Shown one piece after another: positions 19,239 through 27,514 of a DNA stretch of 64,000 nt. Location of the stretch: assembly GCA_024278175.1 (NCBI GenBank), contig JAJRTS010000028.1, positions 1 through 64,000 on the forward strand. Reading direction: 5' to 3'. The translations under genes and the position numbers were made by a program. A model generated the notes under the pieces. It saw nothing but the letters and a program-made list of their open reading frames with translations. It was not told the origin of the DNA and did no database searches. Source of the DNA: Gemmatimonadales bacterium (GTDB taxonomy: Bacteria; Gemmatimonadota; Glassbacteria; GWA2-58-10). How positions within the stretch are numbered: the stretch's first letter is position 1; each line of letters opens with the position of its first letter.

Positions 19239-19391
19239 CATTCGCAAGGATATCGTCGTTCTCTTTGAATGCGGTAACGAAATTATGATAACAAATCCAA
19301 CGACAGAGTTTGGGGGAGGAGGCGAAGTAAAATTCTACATTTCTTAATAGTGTTTTCCACAACCTGATTGAACAAAAACGATGGTGGGCGA
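19239..19391 (+). other. Left junction of the AT-rich island
   Basis: Immediately after the legB homology ends, base composition drops. A third frame reads through 19210-19347 as an open tail including DIVVLFECGNEIMITNPTTE and ending in TAA. It has no start codon and looks like the 3' end of a foreign gene carried in with the island. No family is recognised. The ribosome binding region of the next gene (GGTGGGCGA) follows. Confidence 0.4.
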
Positions 19392-20087
19392 ATGGTAGTC
19401 AAAAATGAATTCGTGAATCCACAAGCATCTTATAATATTTTTAGCGCTTTGATACAAAGTGATTATCCATATAAACTTACAGGTGCTTTTAAAGATAAAA
19501 AAACAAAAGAGCTATTCTGCACGCAATTTGAAATAATAAAAAGCGAATTCAGCAATTACAATGTCAAGGGTGACTATTATCGCACAGATGGAAGAGGCTA
19601 TATAAACCTGGCCTTCCTGCCTCATTATCTCATCTTATGCTTTAGATTTGCTAACAGCATGATAAGGAACAAGATAGACAGGGAACTTTGCGAGGCTGTT
19701 TATTATTCCCAAAGAATTCGCACCGGAACCGATCTATTTTACACTACTCAAGTAGGAAAATACCTATTTCCTGTACACCCAACTGGTAGCGTTTTAAATT
19801 CCCATGCTCAAATAGGGGATGGATTCCGTTTTTACCAAGGAGTTACCATAGGCCATAGCCCAGCCGAAGATGGAAGCTACCGCTGGCCGGTTCTTGGCAA
19901 GGGCGTTACAATGTATCCAGGGAGTTCAATATTTGGGAAATGTAACATAGGTGACAACGTCCTGCTTTCAACAGGAACGCGAATACTGAATCAGGATATT
20001 CCCTCAAATTCGATTGTCTTCGGGCATAGCCCTGATATTACAATAAAACCTCACAAGAATAATAATCTTTTCTGGCTGGAACTTTAA
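19392..20087 (+). CDS. Hexapeptide acetyltransferase, serine O-acetyltransferase-like
   Basis: 231 residues from the ATG at 19392 (GGTGGG 7 bases upstream; an in-frame TTG at 19368 is less likely). The C-terminal ~110 residues follow CysE-type left-handed beta-helix acyltransferases: VHPTGSVLNSHAQIGDGFRFYQGVTIGH, GVTMYPGSSIFGKCNIGDNV, with His residues placed like the catalytic pair. The N-terminal half is helical, as in serine acetyltransferases, but poorly matched. In a glycan island it is more likely to acetylate a sugar or lipid-linked intermediate than serine. First gene of the AT-richer block that splits legB. Confidence 0.75.
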   Translation: MVVKNEFVNPQASYNIFSALIQSDYPYKLTGAFKDKKTKELFCTQFEIIKSEFSNYNVKGDYYRTDGRGYINLAFLPHYLILCFRFANSMIRNKIDRELCEAVYYSQRIRTGTDLFYTTQVGKYLFPVHPTGSVLNSHAQIGDGFRFYQGVTIGHSPAEDGSYRWPVLGKGVTMYPGSSIFGKCNIGDNVLLSTGTRILNQDIPSNSIVFGHSPDITIKPHKNNNLFWLEL

Positions 20088-20100
20088 CTGGGTTTTTATC

Positions 20101-21579
20101 GTGAATAAAGAAATCAGACAAATCAAAAGAAAGATAGCATTGGTTTATCCACCTCATAAGGTGGAAAGTCTTATGTTTTCTCTGGCATATTTGTCCGGAT
20201 ATCTTAAGTCTTTAAGGTCTTCTTGGGACATAAACATAATCGACTGCCCGGCAAACAATTATAATTATGATGACCTGCAGTCGTTATTGACAGAATATGA
20301 ACCTGATATTGTTGGAGTTTCGATCCCTTTTTCTAATATGCTTAGCAGCGCTCTGGAATGCATGCAGATGGCAAAGACAGTTTTGCCAAATGCATGGATA
20401 ATTGCAGGCGGCACTCATGCAACCTTGTGCCCGGAAGATATCAGCTCGGCTTGTGACATTGTGGTTCGGGGTGCTGGAGAAAAAACGATGGAACAAATTA
20501 TCAGAAGCTTTCCCCAAAAAGAAACCGCTCACTCCTTGAAAAATATAGCTTTCGTTGAAGGACCTGATCTTCGAGTTAATGATACAGACCATACATTTAG
20601 ACTTGATAAGATGCCCTCACCGGATTGGAGTGGTGTCACTCCCTCAAAACATTTGGAACCAGTTATTTACGGCTCTGCAAGCAATGGCATAGGTATATTG
20701 GGAAGTAGAGGTTGCCCTTATAATTGTACTTACTGCAGCAATGGCTTACTATCTGATCGTAAGGTTATTTATCGGGATGTTGATGATCTGATTAAAGAGA
20801 TTAAGTGGCTAATCGAACAATATGGTATCAGAAGTTTTAAGTTCAGAGACGAAGTATTTAATCTGAACCCCAATAGAGTCATTGAGTTCTGCAATATAAT
20901 CAAGAAGGATAATATTAATATCGAGTGGTCTTTCCAAACAAGGGGAGATTTAGTAAAAGATAAGAAGCTTTTTGCATTGATGGTAGAGGCGGGAGCAAAA
21001 GCCGTTAGCCTTGGAATTTAATCAGGCAACGAATCGATACTAAGATTCAATAAAAACATTAGTAAAAATAAAATTTCCAATGCAGTCCAATTCCTGAAAG
21101 AAGCAGGTCTACTTGTTTATGCCGGATTCATTATTGGATTCCCTCAAGATACAATTGAAACAGTATGGGAAACGATATTATATCCTGACGAGCTGGATAT
21201 TGACTCCCCGGGTTTTCAGATTATGGTTCCCTATCCAAAAACTCAAGTAAGATATCTGGCCGAAAAAGACGGCGGCATTATCACCAAAGATTTTGACAAT
21301 TACACAACATACGGTGTTGTTTACGTGCCCCCTGGTTTAAAAGAGTACGACTTATTAGCGATTAGAAAGTTCGCTTTCCAATATTTTCATACCAGGACGA
21401 AAAAGAGAGTTAAAAACTGGATTAACAGATTTGTTACTCGACCCGACTATGAACAGATAGCAAAAAAATATTGGTCGCTTTTTGAAAACAAAGACACTCT
21501 AAACTTTGATTACCTAAGACAGCTAAAAATAAAAACACGATCTGAAAGTGATGCTAAAATAGAAAGGTTGCCGATATGA
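20101..21579 (+). pseudogene. B12-binding radical SAM protein with one in-frame stop
   Basis: One reading frame of 493 codons interrupted only by TAA at 21019-21021. Residues 1-180 form a cobalamin-binding Rossmann domain (DIVGVSIPFSNMLSS, WIIAGGTHATLCPED). Cys205, Cys209 and Cys212 in CPYNCTYC bind the 4Fe-4S cluster. The frame goes GAKAVSLGI-stop-SGNESILRF. Family members have Glu here (GIESG), so a GAA to TAA change is the simplest cause. The remaining 186 codons (YAGFIIGFPQDTIETVWETI and onward) are intact, so decay is recent, or the stop is a sequencing error or read through. Start is GTG at 20101. Such proteins do methylations or other radical steps on sugars or natural products; the target is unknown. 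Confidence 0.85.
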
Positions 21580-21595
21580 GAAAAGGATACTAGCA

Positions 21596-22435
21596 ATGGA
21601 TTTTGGGACTTTTCGCATGAGACTCTCGCGAAAAAACAAGAGATTAAAATATCACATGCTAAATTGCCAATACTCTGTAATGACACGGCTGGCAAGTGAT
21701 TATTATGATCAACTCACAGAAGAGCGGCTTCGCGACACGCGTAAAAGTGATATCATATTCATTTTTGGCTCCGGGTATTCTCTGAACGACATATCCACCT
21801 ATGAATGGGAATATATTAAAACTCATAATACTATGGGTTTCAACTATTTTTTTCATCAGAATTTTGTAAACGTCGATTACCATTTAATCAAAGAAGGCTC
21901 TCGTAATGATCTGAGCAAAAAGATCGCCAGAAGGGATAATGAATATTATGCAGATCACATTAATAATAATCCGCGCTATGACAGAACTGTCTTCATAATC
22001 CAAAAGGGACTGAACGGTAACAGATTGTTAGGACAAAAATTACTCAAGAAAAATTCCAGAATATTCCGATATAATACAACTTCCAGAAACATTTATCAGC
22101 CACCTTCTTCCAGTTTTGATGAAGGCCTGGTGCATGGTCCCAGTTCCCTAATTGACTGCGTCAATTTTGCCGCTATCATGAACTGGGAAAAAATCGTATT
22201 GGCTGGTGTTGACTTGTATGACAGAAGATATTTTTGGCTATCAGAGGATGAGACCCGTGATACGGATATAAACCGCTACAAGAGTTACAATAACCCACAC
22301 CAGACCTCGGAAAGAACAATAAGTTGTCTGGGGAAATGGAAAGATCTCTTTAATCAAAAAGGGATAGAATTATATGTCTACAATCCTCGATCTCTGCTCG
22401 CATCGGTATTGCCTGTTTTCAAGATAAATGTTTGA
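21596..22435 (+). CDS. Putative sialyltransferase-like (GT42/Maf/DUF115-type) protein
   Basis: 279 residues, soluble. It has the outline of the GT42 sialyltransferase and Maf/DUF115 fold: a nucleotide-binding start IIFIFGSGYSLNDIS, a middle MGFNYFFHQNFVNVDYHL, and a C-terminal GPSSLIDCVNFAAIMNWEKIVLAGVDLYDRRYFW, which matches the conserved SGV...A..LGYK.I.L.G.D.Y block of Cst-II-like enzymes. Beside LegI- and LegF-type genes it is a sensible candidate for the transferase that attaches the nonulosonate. The family call rests on motif order only. It sits 16 bases after the radical SAM frame, inside the AT-richer block. Confidence 0.55.
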   Translation: MDFGTFRMRLSRKNKRLKYHMLNCQYSVMTRLASDYYDQLTEERLRDTRKSDIIFIFGSGYSLNDISTYEWEYIKTHNTMGFNYFFHQNFVNVDYHLIKEGSRNDLSKKIARRDNEYYADHINNNPRYDRTVFIIQKGLNGNRLLGQKLLKKNSRIFRYNTTSRNIYQPPSSSFDEGLVHGPSSLIDCVNFAAIMNWEKIVLAGVDLYDRRYFWLSEDETRDTDINRYKSYNNPHQTSERTISCLGKWKDLFNQKGIELYVYNPRSLLASVLPVFKINV

Positions 22436-22488
22436 ATGATGAACAGACAACTATTAGCCACTTCAACAACTGACTTTTGGTGGGCGTT

Positions 22489-23466
22489 ATGAAAAAGGTA
22501 CTAGTAACAGGATGTGCGGGTTATATCGGATCAAACTTAGTTCGAAAACTCCTGTTTGAAACTTCATATTATGTGAAAGGCTTCGACTGTCTGAACTATG
22601 GAATCGAGCCGATACTTAGCTTATTGGAACATCCATCCTTTGAACTGAAAATCGGTGATATCAGAGACTCTGATATGGTTGATGAGGCTCTTGATGATGT
22701 CTGGGCTGTTATACATCTGGCGTCAGTGGTCGGCGACCCCGCTTGTGCCGCCCAACCGGAATTGGCAAAAAGCGTAAACCTTAACGCCACCAAACATCTT
22801 TATAACGAAGCTCTCAAAAAAGGAGTCGCACGCTTCATATTTGCTTCTACATGCTCCAATTATGGAAAATCCCAGAATCCTGACGAGTATATGAATGAAT
22901 CATCGCCCCTGAATCCCGTTTCCATATATGCAAAGACAAAAGTAGACGTAGAAAACTATCTCTTAGGTCAGCCTTCAACTAACAGTTGTGTGCCGACATG
23001 TCTGCGCTTTGCAACATGTTACGGGATTTCCCCAAGAAATAGATTCGACTTGACAGTGAATGAGTTCACTCGAGACATTGTACTGGATAAGGAAGTGATA
23101 ATTTTCGGCAAGCAGTTCTGGAGACCATATTGCCACGTTAACGATCTTGCTAACGCTATGATGGCTGTGCTTCAAAGCAGTAATGGCAGTACTGCATTTG
23201 AGATCTTTAATGTTGGGGATACAGATGAAAATTATACTAAACAGATGTTGGTAGACCGGATTGTGGAACAGGTAGGTAAGGGTAAAATAAAATATGTGGA
23301 TAAAAAAGAAGACCCGAGGGACTATCGAGTCAATTTCGATAAGATCAGCAAAAAACTCGGTTTCCAAATCAGCAAGAAGCTATCCGATGGGATAGAGGAG
23401 ATTCAATATTGGGTTGGTAATGGTTTTATTCCTGACCCTTATCACCAGAGATTTAAAAACACTTGA
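22489..23466 (+). CDS. NAD-dependent epimerase/dehydratase (extended SDR)
   Basis: 325 residues from ATG 22489 (the in-frame TTG at 22477 has no better ribosome site). KKVLVTGCAGYIGSNLVRKL is the NAD-binding start, HLASVVGDPA is the typical strand 4 region, and STCSNYG plus YAKTK are the catalytic Ser and Tyr-x-x-x-Lys. The dehydratase-specific Asp-Glu pair (TDEVYG) is absent, so a C4 epimerase or ketoreductase is likelier than a 4,6-dehydratase. Hence it does not obviously replace the broken legB around it. Last complete gene of the AT-richer island. Confidence 0.85.
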   Translation: MKKVLVTGCAGYIGSNLVRKLLFETSYYVKGFDCLNYGIEPILSLLEHPSFELKIGDIRDSDMVDEALDDVWAVIHLASVVGDPACAAQPELAKSVNLNATKHLYNEALKKGVARFIFASTCSNYGKSQNPDEYMNESSPLNPVSIYAKTKVDVENYLLGQPSTNSCVPTCLRFATCYGISPRNRFDLTVNEFTRDIVLDKEVIIFGKQFWRPYCHVNDLANAMMAVLQSSNGSTAFEIFNVGDTDENYTKQMLVDRIVEQVGKGKIKYVDKKEDPRDYRVNFDKISKKLGFQISKKLSDGIEEIQYWVGNGFIPDPYHQRFKNT

Positions 23467-23632
23467 TAACCGACAAGTGGCAACGAATGTCTTAGATTTA
23501 TTGATAAGCGGCTACCAATCAAATCCCTTGAGACGGAAATTAGCAGAGCGTGGGGGATTGCAGCGCACTGTTGACTGGTTTTCCCGTGATCAGAATCTGA
23601 AACTATATAAAAGCGGTGAGTACAATATCTGA
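23467..23632 (+). pseudogene. legB: legB-type dehydratase, 3' fragment
   Basis: After the epimerase stop another frame ends GGLQRTVDWFSRDQNLKLYK then SGEYNI and TGA, ahead of the LegC gene by 7 bases. LegB proteins end in just this way (a GL..T..WF helix, then LYK.D.YN), so this is the tail of the same gene whose start lies at 18920. Reliable homology begins near 23475-23500. About 170-180 codons of the middle are missing, so the island replaced, rather than merely interrupted, the catalytic centre. Confidence 0.75.
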
Positions 23633-23639
23633 CCTGCGG

Positions 23640-24794
23640 ATGAACCCGAATGATTTCACAGCGGCCCTGGGCGCTGTGCTCGGCCCGGCGGATCGGCTGA
23701 AAGCGCTGCATGAGCCGGTGCTGGGCCAACTGGAGAAAGAATACCTGCTTCAATGTATCGATAGCGGCTATGTATCATCGGTGGGCGCTTTCGTTGACCG
23801 GTTCGAGCAGGAGCTCTCTTCCCTTACCGGCTCCCCGCATGTGGTGGCGACGGTAAACGGCACCGCCGCACTGCATCTGGCGCTGCTTCTCGCCGGTGTC
23901 CGCGGCGGCGACGAGGTACTGATACCTTCGATGAGTTTTGTCGCCACCGCCAATGCCGTGGTCTATTGTGGCGCCACTCCCCATTTCTGCGATATCGATG
24001 AACAAACCCTGGGCCTGGACCACAACAAGCTGGCGGATTATCTGACCGAAATCAGCGATACGGATCAGGGCGGTTGTATCAACAAAAACACCGGCGCAAG
24101 GCTGGCGGCGGTTGTACCGATGCACACTTTCGGCTCTCCGGTGGAAATGGACGGCCTGCTGGAAGTGGCCGGCAGTTACTCGATACCGGTTGTGGAGGAT
24201 ACGGCCGAGGCGCTTGGATCGTCTTACCGGGGCAGGCACTGCGGGACACTTGGACAGCTCGGCATCCTCAGCTTCAACGGCAACAAGATCGTCACCACCG
24301 GCGGCGGCGGCGCGCTAGTGACCTCGGATGAAAAGCTGGCCAGCGAGGCGAGGCACCTGAGCACAACCGCGAAAATACCACACCGCTGGGAGATGGCGCA
24401 CGACCGGGTCGGTTTCAACTATCGCATGCCGAATATCAACGCCGCGTTAGGCCTGGCGCAACTGGAGAGGCTGGCTGGCTTTCTCGAGGCCAAAAAACGC
24501 CTGGCAGCCAGGTACGCACAGGGTTTCAAAAGCCTGGAGGGAATCAATATATTTACTCCGCCAGAGGGTTCCGACTCAAACTACTGGCTGAACGCCGCCT
24601 TGCTCGATACACCTGACTCTGTCCTGCTTGGGGAACTGGTCGAGGCGGCCGGCGACAGCGGTTACATGTGCCGGCCCGCGTGGACGCCCCTGCACCGGTT
24701 GCCGATGTACCGGGACTGCCAGTCGATGGAGCTGGACGTAACGGTGAGCATGTCGGAAAGAATTATCAATTTGCCCAGCAGTGCGAGCTTATGA
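23640..24794 (+). CDS. legC: LegC-type PLP-dependent aminotransferase
   Basis: About 385 residues from ATG 23640; an in-frame GTG at 23616 is an alternative. Neither has a clear ribosome site, suggesting coupling to the old legB stop at 23632. A DegT/DnrJ/EryC1 enzyme. LHEPVLGQLEKEYLLQCIDS then GYVSSVG at the N-terminus is characteristic of LegC, which aminates the C4 ketone of the sugar made by LegB. FNGNKIVTTGGGGALVT carries the PLP lysine. VNGTAALHLALL and VVEDTAEALGS are cofactor-pocket motifs. The stop overlaps the next start (ATGA). Confidence 0.9.
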   Translation: MNPNDFTAALGAVLGPADRLKALHEPVLGQLEKEYLLQCIDSGYVSSVGAFVDRFEQELSSLTGSPHVVATVNGTAALHLALLLAGVRGGDEVLIPSMSFVATANAVVYCGATPHFCDIDEQTLGLDHNKLADYLTEISDTDQGGCINKNTGARLAAVVPMHTFGSPVEMDGLLEVAGSYSIPVVEDTAEALGSSYRGRHCGTLGQLGILSFNGNKIVTTGGGGALVTSDEKLASEARHLSTTAKIPHRWEMAHDRVGFNYRMPNINAALGLAQLERLAGFLEAKKRLAARYAQGFKSLEGINIFTPPEGSDSNYWLNAALLDTPDSVLLGELVEAAGDSGYMCRPAWTPLHRLPMYRDCQSMELDVTVSMSERIINLPSSASL

Positions 24795-25960
24795 GCGAAA
24801 AACGCAAAATCTGTGTAGTCACCGGCTCCAGGGCGGATTACGGATTATTGTACTGGCTGATTTGGGAAATAGACAATGATCCGCAGCTCCGGTTGCAGCT
24901 TATTGCAACCGGCGCGCACCTTGCCCCGGAGTTCGACCTGACTTACCGGATAATTGAGCGGGACGGATTTGCGATTGACGAGAAAGTTGATATCCAGCTT
25001 GGCGACGACACTCCTGTCGGGATCAGCAGAAGCCTCGCCAGGGCGGTAAGCGGCATCGGCCAGGCTCTTGAAAACCTTCGCCCGGACGTACTGGTCTTGC
25101 TGGGCGACAGATACGAGATATTGGCCGCGGCCACGGCTGCTCTGGTGGCCAGGGTTCCGGTGGCGCATATCCATGGAGGCGAAAGCACGGAAGGCCTGAT
25201 CGACGAGGCCATCAGACATTCGGTCACAAAAATGTCCCATCTTCATTTCGTCACCGCAAAGGCCTATCGCGAACGAGTGATCCAGTTGGGCGAAAGCCCG
25301 GAAAGAGTATTCAATCTTGGGGCACCGGGGCTGGACAACCTCAAGCGCCTGTCCCTGCCCACCCGGAAGGCACTGGAAGAAAAACTTTCACTTGATCTCT
25401 CGCCTCCTGTTTTTCTGGTTACTTATCACCCTGTAACCCTGAGCGAGGATGATCCGGCACAGGCCATGGGACAAGTATTCTCCGCTTTGGACAAATTTCA
25501 GGAAGCAAAAATTATTTTCACGGGCGTGAATGCGGACACACGCAGCAGGCCGATCGCGGAGCTGATCAAGGCTTTCGTTGCCGATAACCGCGAGAGAAGC
25601 AGATATGTGGTCAATCTGGGTCAGAAGCTATACCTGTCGGCACTGAAACATGCGACTCTTGTACTGGGCAATTCATCGAGCGGAATTATTGAAGCTCCAT
25701 CGTTCAAAATACCGACTATCAATCTGGGGGACCGGCAGCGGGGACGCCTCAGGGCTGATTCGGTTATTGACTGCGCCGAGGATTCCGGCAGTATCGAAAA
25801 TGCTGTCCGGCAAGCGATGTCGGAAAATTTTCGTAAAAAGCTGGCAAAAACCAGATCTCCTTACGGTCAGGGAGATAGTAGCTTAAAGATAAAAAATAAG
25901 CTGAAAACCGCGGACCTGGATGGAATCCTCATGAAACGATTTCACACGGTGGCGAGCTGA
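24791..25960 (+). CDS. legG: UDP-GlcNAc 2-epimerase (hydrolysing), NeuC/LegG type
   Basis: 389 residues from ATG 24791, which overlaps the legC stop as ATGA. The longer upstream frame (to 24668) only reads over legC. ICVVTGSRADYGLLYWLI, VLLGDRYEILAAA, HIHGGESTEGLIDEAIRH and LGNSSSGIIEAPSF are the known substrate motifs of NeuC-like epimerases. The enzyme removes the nucleotide and inverts C2 of the diamino sugar, giving the 6-deoxymannosamine precursor for LegI. In operon order it follows the aminotransferase, as expected for legionaminic acid synthesis. Confidence 0.93.
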   Translation: MSEKRKICVVTGSRADYGLLYWLIWEIDNDPQLRLQLIATGAHLAPEFDLTYRIIERDGFAIDEKVDIQLGDDTPVGISRSLARAVSGIGQALENLRPDVLVLLGDRYEILAAATAALVARVPVAHIHGGESTEGLIDEAIRHSVTKMSHLHFVTAKAYRERVIQLGESPERVFNLGAPGLDNLKRLSLPTRKALEEKLSLDLSPPVFLVTYHPVTLSEDDPAQAMGQVFSALDKFQEAKIIFTGVNADTRSRPIAELIKAFVADNRERSRYVVNLGQKLYLSALKHATLVLGNSSSGIIEAPSFKIPTINLGDRQRGRLRADSVIDCAEDSGSIENAVRQAMSENFRKKLAKTRSPYGQGDSSLKIKNKLKTADLDGILMKRFHTVAS

Positions 25961-25961
25961 A

Positions 25962-26852
25962 ATGAGAGTTGCATTCATCGGGTGTGTCGAATTCAGCTTC
26001 AGGGCCCTGGAGCACATCATCGGGCATACCGGGGCTGAAGTGTGCGGTATCGTGACCCGCAGGGAGTCTAAAATTAACGCTGATTTTGTAAGCCTGGAGC
26101 CATTGGCCGCTCAGGCGGGTATTCCATGCTTTATTCCCAGTGGGAACCAGCAGGTAGAAATGGCGCAATGGATTGAGGGACTTCGTCCCGATGTAATTTT
26201 CTGTTTCGGGTGGTCCTACCTGCTCAAGCAGGAAATTCTGCGAATACCGCGGCTCGGCGCGATAGGTTACCACCCGGCGGCACTGCCTTATAATCGTGGC
26301 CGGCATCCGATAATCTGGGCGCTGGCTCTTGGACTCGAAAGAACGGCTTCCACGTTTTTCTTCATGGACGAGGGCGCTGACAGCGGCGACATCCTCAACC
26401 AGAAGTTCCTCGCTATTGAGCCGGAGGATGACGCCCGCTCGCTTTACGACAGGCTGACTGAAACAGCGCTGAAACAAGTAGAGAAATTTGTTCCCCAACT
26501 CATGGATGGAAGCTTCCAGCGCACGGTTCAACAGCACGAGTTGGCGAATTACTGGCGTAAAAGGTCGGAACGTGACGGAATCATTGACTGGCGGATGTCA
26601 GCATCGTGTATCAACAACCTGGTCCGGGCGCTCACTCGCCCATATCCGGGAGCGGAGTTTACATGGGAAGATAAACACGTCAAGATCTGGAAGAGCGAGC
26701 TGGCGGAGTTCCGGCACGCTTTTTCCAATATTGAACCCGGTAAGGTCTTAGAGGCAGCAGATGGAACCTTGACGGTAAAATGCGGTGAGGGTGCGCTGAG
26801 AATACTTGAGCACGATCTGGACCAACTTCCTGAACCGGGAGACTATCTATGA
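25962..26852 (+). CDS. Sugar N-formyltransferase (Fmt-like)
   Basis: 296 residues related to the formyl-THF transferases of tRNA and amino sugars. The catalytic His104 lies in YHPAALPYNRGRHPI and the Asp in DEGADSGDIL (about residue 140). The Asn two residues before the His in the common N-x-H motif is Gly102 here, which may be a subfamily trait. The C-terminal domain (IDWRMSASCINNLVRAL) is the OB-like part typical of sugar formyltransferases. One base separates it from legG, and its stop overlaps a deacetylase start. Together these suggest an N-formyl group on the nonulosonate or its precursor. Confidence 0.85.
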   Translation: MRVAFIGCVEFSFRALEHIIGHTGAEVCGIVTRRESKINADFVSLEPLAAQAGIPCFIPSGNQQVEMAQWIEGLRPDVIFCFGWSYLLKQEILRIPRLGAIGYHPAALPYNRGRHPIIWALALGLERTASTFFFMDEGADSGDILNQKFLAIEPEDDARSLYDRLTETALKQVEKFVPQLMDGSFQRTVQQHELANYWRKRSERDGIIDWRMSASCINNLVRALTRPYPGAEFTWEDKHVKIWKSELAEFRHAFSNIEPGKVLEAADGTLTVKCGEGALRILEHDLDQLPEPGDYL

Positions 26853-27514
26853 AAGTAGCGGTAGTGGCGGCTCACCCCGATGACGAAACGTTAGGATGCG
26901 GCGGCTCGATACTAAAGCACATTGACAATGGGGACGAAGTCCACTGGATTATCGCCACGTCCATGACACCGGAGACCGGTTATACAACCGGGCAAATCGA
27001 CGAGAGAGATAAAGAAATAACCGCTGTGGAAGAAGCTTTTGGCTTTTCAGGCACTCATCGTCTCGCCTTTCCCGCTTCGGCCCTGGACGTTGTTCCGCTG
27101 GCGAACGTTGTTGCTAAAATGAAATCGGTTTTCCAGCACCTGGAGCCGGAGTTGGTATTTACCGTGTTCGGCAACGATTCCCACTCGGACCATCGGGTGG
27201 TTTTCAACGCAGTCTGCGCGGCGTCCAAATGGTTCAGGATTGCTTCGATCAAGTCTCTGCTGGCATATGAGACCATTTCGGAAACGGAAATGGCGTTTAC
27301 CCCCGCCGCCACCTCTTTTACGCCCAATGTTTTTATCGATATCGGAAAATACCTGGACAGAAAACTGGAAATATTTAGTATATACCGATCTGAAACAGGG
27401 GAATTTCCCTTTCCGCGCAGTGATAAAGCGATCCGGTCCTTAAACGAATTCCGGGGTTCCACGGCCGGTTACAAGGCAGCCGAGGCTTTTATGCTGATCC
27501 GAGAGCGGCGATGA
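26849..27514 (+). CDS. PIG-L/LmbE-type N-deacetylase
   Basis: 221 residues. VAAHPDDETLGCGGS is the zinc motif of PIG-L deacetylases, and NDSHSDHRVV supplies the third ligand region. Members remove N-acetyl from GlcNAc derivatives. It overlaps the formyltransferase before it and the synthase after it (ATGA at both ends), so all three are co-translated. It probably frees an amine for formylation on a legionaminic-type sugar. Whether it acts before or after the NeuB-type condensation is unknown. Confidence 0.9.
   Translation: MKVAVVAAHPDDETLGCGGSILKHIDNGDEVHWIIATSMTPETGYTTGQIDERDKEITAVEEAFGFSGTHRLAFPASALDVVPLANVVAKMKSVFQHLEPELVFTVFGNDSHSDHRVVFNAVCAASKWFRIASIKSLLAYETISETEMAFTPAATSFTPNVFIDIGKYLDRKLEIFSIYRSETGEFPFPRSDKAIRSLNEFRGSTAGYKAAEAFMLIRERR

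Noticed and set aside
19383-22489. Shared GGTGGGCG before the acetyltransferase and SDR starts as a regulatory repeat
   Set aside because: It is explained as a ribosome-binding context of two genes with common origin; too short to support an element such as ops/JUMPstart, whose core GGCGGTAG is absent.
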